In this document: piece by piece, positions 15,210 to 20,353 of the stretch
Layout: each line of letters begins with the position of its first letter
Numbering within the stretch: the first letter of the stretch is position 1
IMG/VR virus record: IMGVR_UViG_3300034684_000295
Coordinates: 1-20,353 of that record
Strand: one strand, 5' to 3'
Length of the DNA: 20,353 nt
Source: a virus
Position numbers and translations under genes: made by a program
Notes under the pieces: generated by a model
The model's input: only the letters and a program-made list of their open reading frames with translations
The model's database searches: none
What the model was told of the DNA's origin: nothing

Positions 15210-15737
15210 ATGTCAAACAATGCAAATCAGAACCAATCCAACGAACGCAAAATCTACCTCAAGGACCTTCACCAATGGGTGTCTGTCAGCAAGACCGACT
15301 ACGACAACTACTACCGCGACATCAACGCTTACCGTCGTAGGCAGCAGGAGCACGGGCGCTGTGTCTGTCCAGCAAACAAACGCTACCTATGTGATATGGA
15401 CTGCTGGCCCTGCCGTTTTCACAAGGCCGGTGATGAGCTTTCCCTTGATTACACCGTGACAGACGACGATGGCAACGAAAAAAGCTGGCTTGATGACTTA
15501 GCGGACGATGCTCCCAGCGCTCAGTCCATCTTGGAGGATCGGGAACTACTGGACAACCTTATTTGCATGCTGGACAAGCTCGACCCCGACGGTCGCCGCA
15601 TCTGCGAGCTTCTGCTTCAGGAAAAGTCCGAACGAGAGATTGCTTCCATCATGGGCATTTCTCGGCAATCCACCATCAACTATAAGAAGAAAAAGGCGTT
15701 TGACGCTTTGCGGGAGCTTCTGCGCGACTACATTTAA
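15210..15737 (+). CDS. Sigma-70 region-4-like DNA-binding protein with a cysteine cluster
   Basis: The protein is 175 aa. Residues about 105-172 resemble sigma region 4: LDKLDPDGRRICELLLQ, then the helix-turn-helix EREIASIMGISRQSTINYKK, then a closing helix. There is no region 2, so it cannot act as a complete sigma factor; a role as a phage-type transcription activator is more likely. Between the N-terminal third and the acidic linker lies a cysteine cluster: C51-x-C53, C61, C65-x-x-C68, a candidate zinc or iron-sulfur site. GGAGG lies 7 nt before the ATG, inside the downstream arm of the leader switch, so translation is probably regulated. It is the first gene of the plus-strand module and is followed directly by a terminator. 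The family is commonly annotated as 'sigma-70 family' in clostridial mobile elements. Confidence 0.82.
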   Translation: MSNNANQNQSNERKIYLKDLHQWVSVSKTDYDNYYRDINAYRRRQQEHGRCVCPANKRYLCDMDCWPCRFHKAGDELSLDYTVTDDDGNEKSWLDDLADDAPSAQSILEDRELLDNLICMLDKLDPDGRRICELLLQEKSEREIASIMGISRQSTINYKKKKAFDALRELLRDYI

Positions 15738-15750
15738 TACCTTATCCTTC

Positions 15751-15794
15751 TTTCTCCGGCTGCCAAAATTGGTGGCCGGAGAAAATCTTTTTTC
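15751..15794 (+). terminator. Rho-independent terminator after the sigma-like gene
   Basis: TTTCTCCGGC (15751-15760) pairs perfectly with GCCGGAGAAA (15775-15784), and the stem continues inward through two G-U pairs and CCAA/TTGG. The tract ATCTTTTTT follows. It lies 13 nt after the stop codon, so the sigma-like gene appears to form its own transcript, at least in part. Confidence 0.8.
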
Positions 15795-15858
15795 CTGATT
15801 TTCGTTCAAACCGTATTCTCACCTCCATTGGGTAGTGGAAAGAGCAAAACGACAAGCG

Positions 15859-15872
15859 CTCCTTCCAAGGAG
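15859..15872 (+). promoter_or_regulatory. Hairpin over the ribosome site of the 40-aa gene
   Basis: CTCCT (15859-15863), loop TCCA, AGGAG (15868-15872) forms a small hairpin that covers the AGGAGG of the next gene. In addition TCACCTCC at 15819-15826 is fully complementary to GGAGGTGA at 15869-15876. Both would limit translation of the 40-aa gene. Confidence 0.4.
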
Positions 15873-15881
15873 GTGAAATGA

Positions 15882-16004
15882 ATGCATAACGCACAGACAA
15901 GACCACGGATCTGCGCTGCAGATGACGAACTCGTTGATGTTCTCACTGCGATCAGCGTTGTATCCATGCGGCTGGCAAGAAAACTGACCTTGCTCGCCGG
16001 ATAG
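15882..16004 (+). CDS. Small 40-aa phage-module protein
   Basis: ATG at 15882 follows AAGGAGGTGA with ideal 8-nt spacing from GGAGG. The protein begins MHNAQTRPRICAADDELVDV and ends RLARKLTLLAG. It looks like a short amphipathic two-helix protein with no membrane span and no known motif. An ATG five bases earlier gives only three codons. The strong ribosome site and a position just upstream of the 103-aa gene (28 nt gap) support a real gene. I do not recognise the function. Confidence 0.65.
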   Translation: MHNAQTRPRICAADDELVDVLTAISVVSMRLARKLTLLAG

Positions 16005-16032
16005 AGCCAAACCAAGGAAGGAGGAAAATCAC

Positions 16033-16344
16033 ATGAGCAAAATGAGCGACATGGCCATGACCATCGAAGAACTACGCAGCGCAGCTGCAGCTATTAACGA
16101 AGCCGCAAATTGGCTAGCGGAGCAGTTCAGCAGCATTGACCCAATACCAGAACCTACACCCACCAAGCCGGTGCCTACTCTGGAAGCGGTCAGAGCAGTC
16201 CTTGCGGATAAGTCCCGCGCTGGATTCACCGCTCAGATTCGTTCTCTGCTGCAGAAGTATGGTGCCGATAAGCTGTCCGGTATTGATCCGGCCAACTACA
16301 AGGCCCTGCTTGAAGATGTGGAGGGACTGAACGATGCCAGCTAA
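16033..16344 (+). CDS. Small phage protein of the family often mislabelled 'rRNA biogenesis protein rrp5'
   Basis: The protein is 103 aa. An N-terminal helix (MTIEELRSAAAAINEAANWL) is followed by a proline-rich linker (PIPEPTPTKPVPT) and a C-terminal domain with VRAVLADKSRAGFTAQIRSL and KYGADKLSGIDP. This C-terminal pattern recurs in small proteins beside phage replication genes in Firmicutes; the 'rrp5' label in databases is, as I recall, transferred annotation without experimental basis. GGAGG lies 8 nt before the ATG. Its end overlaps the DUF2800 gene by 11 nt, so the two are probably co-translated. A role as an accessory factor for the recombination or replication proteins downstream is inferred from position only. 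Confidence 0.7.
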   Translation: MSKMSDMAMTIEELRSAAAAINEAANWLAEQFSSIDPIPEPTPTKPVPTLEAVRAVLADKSRAGFTAQIRSLLQKYGADKLSGIDPANYKALLEDVEGLNDAS

Positions 16345-17473
16345 AGGACATGCACTTCTATCTGCATCCTCATCGGAGCGTTGGCTTCGATGCCCACCCA
16401 GCGCACGACTCAGCGAGAGCTACGACGATAAGGGCAGCAATTATGCTGCCGAAGGCACTGACGCCCACGAACTTTGCGAGTACAAGCTTCGTCAGGCGCT
16501 GGGCATGGAGGCAAAGGACCCGACCGAGAACCTCACATGGTTCAACGAAGAAATGGCCGACTGTGCTTCTGGTTACGCGGCCTACATTATCGAACAGGTA
16601 GAAGCAGCAAAGCAGACCTGCTCTGACCCAGTCGTACTAATCGAACAGCGTGTGGACTTTTCCCGCTGGGTAGAGTCCGGCTTCGGTACCGCAGACTGCA
16701 TCATTATCGCAGATGGTACCTTGCAGATATGCGACTACAAACACGGGTTAGGCGTTCTCGTAAGCGCGGAAAAAAATCCACAGCTTCAGTGTTATGCCCT
16801 TGGTGCCCTTGAGTTGTTCGACGGAATTTACGACATTGACACCGTCCAAATGACCATTTATCAACCAAGGCGAAGCAACATCAGCACCTACAAGCTCTCA
16901 AAAGATGAGCTTTACCGCTGGGCAGACGAGGTGCTTAAACCCACCGCAGACCTCGCTTTTGCTGGTGACGGTAACTTCCTCTGTGGTGAATGGTGCGGTT
17001 TCTGCAAAGCAAAGCACGATTGCCGCGCCAGAGCCGATGCCAACATGGCACTCGCCCGCTATGACTTCAAGCTGCCGCCGCTACTCGCGGACGAGGAAGT
17101 CGAAGAAATCCTTACCCGCGTCGATGACCTTGTCGCATGGGCCACGGACATCAAGGAATATGCCCTGCAGCAGGCTATCAGCGGCAAGGAATGGAACGGT
17201 TGGAAGCTGGTCGAAGGCCGCTCCAATCGCAGGTACACCAATGAAACAGAAGTCGCTGATGCAGTTAGCAGCGCAGGCTTCGACCCGTATGACCACAAGG
17301 TCCTCGGCGTCACTGCCATGCAGAAACTGCTCGGCAAATCCCGCTTTGATGAACTCCTAGCGGCCTACATTGAAAAGCCACAAGGTAAACCCACGCTTGT
17401 ACCGGAAAGTGACAAACGCCCGGTCATGAATACAGCCAAAAATGATTTTATGGAGGAAAACGATTATGAATAA
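16334..17473 (+). CDS. DUF2800 protein, Cas4/AddB-like PD-(D/E)xK nuclease
   Basis: The protein is 379 aa. RecB-family nuclease motifs are visible in order: the helix EGTDAHELCE at 40-49 (His45), GTADCIIIAD with Asp121, and ICDYKHG with Asp134-x-Lys136, followed by QLQCYALGAL. Four cysteines are placed as in Cas4 and AddB iron-sulfur nucleases: Cys20 near the N-terminus, and Cys221, Cys224 and Cys230 after the nuclease core (CGFCKAKHDC). A 4Fe-4S cluster is therefore likely. The family name DUF2800 is from memory of phage modules with this order. It would act on DNA ends during phage replication or recombination, next to the DUF2815 single-strand-binding protein. The start ATG follows GGAGG by 9 nt inside the previous gene. 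All catalytic residues are present. Confidence 0.88.
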   Translation: MPAKGHALLSASSSERWLRCPPSARLSESYDDKGSNYAAEGTDAHELCEYKLRQALGMEAKDPTENLTWFNEEMADCASGYAAYIIEQVEAAKQTCSDPVVLIEQRVDFSRWVESGFGTADCIIIADGTLQICDYKHGLGVLVSAEKNPQLQCYALGALELFDGIYDIDTVQMTIYQPRRSNISTYKLSKDELYRWADEVLKPTADLAFAGDGNFLCGEWCGFCKAKHDCRARADANMALARYDFKLPPLLADEEVEEILTRVDDLVAWATDIKEYALQQAISGKEWNGWKLVEGRSNRRYTNETEVADAVSSAGFDPYDHKVLGVTAMQKLLGKSRFDELLAAYIEKPQGKPTLVPESDKRPVMNTAKNDFMEENDYE

Positions 17474-18041
17474 CAACACCAATAAAGCCAACAACCCAAT
17501 GAAGGTTATCACTGGACCCGACACCCGTTGGAGCTATGCAAACATCTGGGAAGCCAAGAGCATCAACGGCGGCACTCCGAAGTTCTCCGTTTCGCTCATT
17601 ATCCCGAAGTCCGACACCAAGACCGTGGCCAAGATCAAGTCTGCTATTGAGGCTGCTTACCACGAGGGAGAAGCCAAGCTCAAGGGTAGCGGCAAGTCAG
17701 TGCCTCCGATGGCGGCAATCAAGATCCCACTCAGGGATGGCGACAGCGAACGTCCAGATGATCCAGCCTATGCCAATGCATACTTCATCAACGCCAATTC
17801 AGCTACGGCTCCTGGCATCGTGGATGCTGACCGTAATCCGATTCTCACCCGCTCTGAGGTGTACTCCGGAGTATATGGCAGAGCCAGCATCAGCTTCTAC
17901 GCATTCAATTCCAACGGCAATAAGGGCATCGCATGCGGTCTGAACAACCTGCAGAAGGTACGCGATGGTGAACCTCTCGGTGGCAAGGTTAGTGCTGAGT
18001 CCGATTTCGCAACAGATGATGACGATGACTTTCTGTCTTAA
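17466..18041 (+). CDS. DUF2815 protein, probable phage single-stranded DNA-binding protein
   Basis: The protein is 191 aa from the ATG at 17466, chosen because GGAGG lies 9 nt upstream; the frame is open from 17442 but that earlier ATG lies before the ribosome site. The sequence is beta-rich (TRWSYANIWEAK, KFSVSLIIPK, YFINANSA, GRASISFYAFN) and ends in an acidic tail, DDDDDFLS. An OB-type core with an acidic C-terminal tip is the layout of T7 gp2.5-like single-strand-binding proteins, where the tail recruits the polymerase and other partners. The gene overlaps the DUF2800 stop by 8 nt and is followed by the polymerase two genes later, which fits a replication or recombination role. DUF2815 is recognised from pattern; ssDNA binding is inferred. 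Confidence 0.85.
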   Translation: MNNNTNKANNPMKVITGPDTRWSYANIWEAKSINGGTPKFSVSLIIPKSDTKTVAKIKSAIEAAYHEGEAKLKGSGKSVPPMAAIKIPLRDGDSERPDDPAYANAYFINANSATAPGIVDADRNPILTRSEVYSGVYGRASISFYAFNSNGNKGIACGLNNLQKVRDGEPLGGKVSAESDFATDDDDDFLS

Positions 18042-18058
18042 GAAAGGACGGTAAACCA

Positions 18059-18232
18059 ATGACAACGATTTTACTAAACATCCTTTTAGGATTGTACTCA
18101 GCTCTCTGTGTCACGTTCCTGATCTCAATGATTCAGAGCATTCGAGGCGATCGCAAGAGGGCAAAACGTGACGAAGAGCGCGAAGCTCGTGATAAAGAGT
18201 ATCACGAAAAACGGATGCGTGACTTCAAATAA
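18059..18232 (+). CDS. Small single-span membrane protein in the replication module
   Basis: The frame encodes 57 aa. Residues 3-25 are hydrophobic (TILLNILLGLYSALCVTFLI) and should span the membrane once. The remaining 32 residues are strongly charged (RGDRKRAKRDEEREARDKEY), probably a cytoplasmic helix by the positive-inside rule. AAGGA precedes the ATG by about 10 nt, and the gene begins 17 nt after DUF2815. I know no function for it. Its place between an SSB-like gene and a polymerase would suit tethering of replication to the membrane, as phi29 p16.7 does, but no homology is claimed. Confidence 0.65.
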   Translation: MTTILLNILLGLYSALCVTFLISMIQSIRGDRKRAKRDEEREARDKEYHEKRMRDFK

Positions 18233-18242
18233 AAAACTGTGG

Positions 18243-18271
18243 ACGGCGGTAGAGAACTTCTTTACCGCCGT
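18243..18271 (+). other. Stem-loop between the small membrane protein gene and the polymerase gene
   Basis: ACGGCGGTA (18243-18251) and TACCGCCGT (18263-18271) form a perfect 9-bp stem with an 11-nt loop. The following TTCCTTAT is a poor U-tract, so it would be a weak terminator or attenuator at most. TCCTT (18272-18276) is also complementary to the AAGGA ribosome site of the polymerase gene a few bases later. Confidence 0.6.
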
Positions 18272-18294
18272 TCCTTATAAAAGGATGGTCAACT

Positions 18295-20235
18295 ATGAAA
18301 ACACTCTCAATAGATATTGAAACCTATAGCAGCGCCAATCTCGCCAAATCAGGTGTATACCGCTATGTCGAATCACCAGATTTCGAGATACTTCTTTTCA
18401 GCTACAGCATTGACGGCGATAATGTCCAGGTCGTTGACCTTGCCAGCGGAGAGAAGCTGCCCAGCGATGTTATCACCGCACTCATGGATGAAACGGTGAT
18501 CAAATGGGCGTTCAACGCAAACTTTGAACGGATCTGCCTGTCTCGCTTTCTTGGACTCCCAACCGGCAAATACATCAACCCTTCCTCATGGAAATGCTCG
18601 ATGGTATGGGCAGCGACAATGGGATTGCCACTGTCGCTAGAAGGCGTCGGCTCGGTACTGAAACTGGATAAGCAGAAACTCACCGAAGGTAAGGATCTCA
18701 TCAAATACTTCTGTCAACCTTGCGCTCCAACGAAAGCCAACGGTCAGCGCACCCGGAATCATCCCTATCACGCACCCGATAAATGGTCGGCGTTTAAGAA
18801 ATATAACATCCGTGATGTTGAAACTGAAATGTCCATTCAAGAAAAGCTGTCCAAGTTCCCGGTGCCGGATAGCATTTGGGACGAATACCACCTCGACCAG
18901 GAGATCAATGACAGAGGCGTATCGCTGGATATGACACTGGTCCAAAAGGCTATCGCAATGGATGGTCGCTCCCGTTCGGAGCTCACTACCGCGATGAAGC
19001 ATCTGACAGAACTTGAGAACCCAAACTCGGTACAACAGATGAAGCAGTGGCTTGCCGACAATGGCATGGAGACCGACACGCTTGGGAAAAAGGTTGTCGC
19101 CGAGTTACTCAAAACAGCACCTCCGGATCTTGCAGACGTTCTCTCCCTCCGGCAGCAGCTTGCCAAATCGTCGGTTCGGAAGTATCAAGCAATGGAGAAT
19201 GCGGTCTGTGCCGATGGTCGCGCCCGTGGGATGTTTCAATTTTTTGGTGCCAATCGGACCGGGCGCTGGGCAGGCAGGCTTATTCAAATGCAAAACCTCC
19301 CTCAGAACCATCTGGAGGACTTGGCCGAAGCGCGTGCCCTTGTGCGTTTCGGTGATTTTGATGCACTTGAAATGCTGTACGAGGATGTGCCGGACACGCT
19401 GTCGCAGCTTATCCGCACCGCCTTCGTCCCAAGGGCCGGGGCTCGGTTCATCGTATCAGACTTCAGCGCCATCGAAGCCCGCGTGATCGCATGGCTGGCC
19501 GGTGAACAGTGGCGACAGGATGTGTTTGCCAAAGGCGGGGATATCTACTGCGCCTCCGCATCGCAGATGTTTAAGGTTCCGGTTGAAAAACATGGCATCA
19601 ACGGTCACCTACGTCAAAAAGGCAAGATTGCTGAACTCGCGCTCGGCTATGGCGGTTCTGTTGGTGCGCTCAAAGCAATGGGCGCTCTTGATATGGGACT
19701 TGATGAGGACGAGCTCCCTCCGCTGGTCGATGCTTGGCGTCAATCAAATCCGCGCATCGTGAAGTTCTGGTGGGATGTGGACAAGGCCGCTATGGAGGCA
19801 GTCCGGTATAAACGCACCAACTCGACTCATGGGATCACTTTCTCCTGCCAGAGTGGGATGCTTTTCATTGCACTTCCTTCTGGTAGGCGGCTTGCCTATG
19901 TGAAGCCGCGAATCGGTGAAAATAAGTTCGGTGGACAGTGCATCACCTACGAAGGTGTCGGTGCTACGAAGAAGTGGGAACGACTAGATTCCTACGGACC
20001 CAAGTTCGTAGAAAACATTGTACAGGCAACTGCCCGCGACATCCTCTGCAGTGCCATGCAAACTCTACGGCATTGCTCCATCGTCATGCATGTCCACGAC
20101 GAAGTTGTCATTGAAGCCGATCCACGGATGTCTTTGAAAGCTATCTGTGAGCAGATGGGCCGGACACCGCCTTGGGCTAAGGGGCTGCTGCTCCGCGCCG
20201 ATGGCTACGAGACAGATTTTTATAAAAAATCATGA
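18295..20235 (+). CDS. Phage-type family A DNA polymerase with 3'-5' exonuclease
   Basis: The 646-aa protein has both halves of a PolI Klenow-like enzyme and no 5' nuclease domain. Exonuclease motifs: LSIDIETYS (Asp7, Glu9), WAFNANFERI at 71-80, and YNIRDVETE at 170-178 (Asp174). Polymerase motifs: motif A IVSDFSAIEARV at 386-397 (metal-binding Asp389), motif B LRQKGKIAELALGYGG at 439-454, and motif C MHVHDEVVIE at 598-607 (Asp602). All catalytic carboxylates are present, so a proofreading replicative phage polymerase is expected. AAGGA lies 9 nt before the ATG. It follows the DUF2800-DUF2815 pair, an order seen in clostridial prophages. The stop codon sits inside a 20-bp palindrome. It differs from bacterial PolA in length and lacks the N-terminal flap nuclease. 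Confidence 0.95.
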   Translation: MKTLSIDIETYSSANLAKSGVYRYVESPDFEILLFSYSIDGDNVQVVDLASGEKLPSDVITALMDETVIKWAFNANFERICLSRFLGLPTGKYINPSSWKCSMVWAATMGLPLSLEGVGSVLKLDKQKLTEGKDLIKYFCQPCAPTKANGQRTRNHPYHAPDKWSAFKKYNIRDVETEMSIQEKLSKFPVPDSIWDEYHLDQEINDRGVSLDMTLVQKAIAMDGRSRSELTTAMKHLTELENPNSVQQMKQWLADNGMETDTLGKKVVAELLKTAPPDLADVLSLRQQLAKSSVRKYQAMENAVCADGRARGMFQFFGANRTGRWAGRLIQMQNLPQNHLEDLAEARALVRFGDFDALEMLYEDVPDTLSQLIRTAFVPRAGARFIVSDFSAIEARVIAWLAGEQWRQDVFAKGGDIYCASASQMFKVPVEKHGINGHLRQKGKIAELALGYGGSVGALKAMGALDMGLDEDELPPLVDAWRQSNPRIVKFWWDVDKAAMEAVRYKRTNSTHGITFSCQSGMLFIALPSGRRLAYVKPRIGENKFGGQCITYEGVGATKKWERLDSYGPKFVENIVQATARDILCSAMQTLRHCSIVMHVHDEVVIEADPRMSLKAICEQMGRTPPWAKGLLLRADGYETDFYKKS

Positions 20236-20246
20236 ATTCATGATTT
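20227..20246. repeat. 20-bp perfect palindrome over the polymerase stop codon
   Basis: AAATCATGAATTCATGATTT is self-complementary over its full length and centred on GAATTC. It includes the TGA stop (20233-20235). As RNA it gives an A+T-rich hairpin followed by a mixed T-rich stretch, at best a weak terminator; as DNA it could be a protein site. Confidence 0.6.
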
Positions 20247-20252
20247 CTTATA

Positions 20253-20333
20253 TTATCCTCAGGTTTACGTTATCCTCAACAAATGCAAAATTCCTTGAAA
20301 TCGCAGACGGTTTTCTGCAAATGTTGAGGATAA
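20253..20333. repeat. TTATCCTCA repeats and long inverted repeat after the polymerase gene
   Basis: TTATCCTCA occurs directly at 20253-20261 and 20270-20278 and inverted (TGAGGATAA) at 20325-20333. The second copy extends to an 18-nt arm at 20270-20287 that pairs with 20316-20333 at 16 of 18 positions, enclosing 28 nt. Repeats of this kind next to a phage polymerase may mark an origin or an operator. The element may continue past the right edge. Confidence 0.6.
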
Positions 20334-20353
20334 AAAATTTATTTCAATCCACA

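Noticed and set aside
15017-15340. 107-aa plus-strand frame starting at GTG 15017
   Set aside because: There is no ribosome site, the second half lies out of frame inside the sigma-like gene, and the middle spans the switch arms. It was kept only as a note on the leader region.
15546-15809. 87-aa minus-strand frame across the end of the sigma-like gene
   Set aside because: It covers the terminator hairpin and the antisense of the HTH region, with no ribosome site.
16905-17360. 151-aa plus-strand frame overlapping the DUF2800 gene
   Set aside because: It is a frame shadow in the same direction, with low-complexity Ser/Arg/Pro composition; the DUF2800 frame carries all nuclease motifs.
1-20353. 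tRNA or rRNA genes, insertion sequences, retron or diversity-generating elements
   Set aside because: I saw no cloverleaf or CCA end, no transposase motifs, no reverse transcriptase motif (YxDD context) and no paired template/variable repeats on either strand.

Overview
The window looks like an accessory region of a Gram-positive Clostridia-type bacterium (Oscillospiraceae or Lachnospiraceae-like). Strong AGGAGG-type ribosome sites precede nearly every gene, and the phage-type replication genes (DUF2800, DUF2815, family A polymerase) belong to families common in clostridial prophages. The taxon is inferred from gene families and style, not from a marker gene. By eye the left two thirds are richer in A+T than the right third, which fits two modules of different origin meeting near 14.8-15.2 kb.

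Positions 1 to about 14,810 hold one compact block of nine genes, all on the minus strand, so transcription runs right to left. In order of transcription they are: a protein with a C-terminal NBR1-type Ig-like (FW) domain; a small excisionase-type helix-turn-helix protein; a type I methyltransferase with a half specificity subunit fused to its C-terminus (HsdM-S); HsdR; HamA (DUF1837) and HamB helicase, a Hachiman-type pair; McrB with an EVE-like domain inserted in its motor; McrC; and the N-terminal part of an AlbA_2/Schlafen-type protein cut by the window edge. Gaps are at most about 75 nt and several junctions overlap. This is a stacked defence operon: unmodified DNA (type I), a helicase-nuclease sensor (Hachiman), and modified DNA (McrBC). 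A likely extended -10 promoter at 14901-14909 drives it. Its leader carries four AAGGGACT repeats and a stem-loop.

Positions about 14,810-15,209 contain no convincing ordinary protein gene but are dense in structure. The minus-strand promoter and leader come first, then dyads. A plus-strand leader follows in which two mutually exclusive stems can form: 15104-15117 with 15170-15183, or 15169-15181 with 15194-15206. The second stem buries the ribosome site of the next gene. A 13-codon reading frame lies between the alternative arms, an arrangement like a translational attenuator.

Positions 15,210-20,235 are a plus-strand phage-type replication module: a Cys-rich sigma region-4-like DNA-binding protein with a terminator after it; a 40-aa protein; a 103-aa phage protein; a DUF2800 Cas4/AddB-like nuclease with four iron-sulfur-type cysteines; a DUF2815 single-strand-binding-like protein with an acidic tail; a 57-aa single-span membrane protein; and a family A DNA polymerase with intact 3'-5' exonuclease and polymerase motifs. 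After the polymerase lie a 20-bp palindrome and three copies of TTATCCTCA, two direct and one inverted, which may be an origin or operator. Together the modules suggest a prophage or phage-derived mobile element carrying a defence island on the strand opposite to its replication genes.
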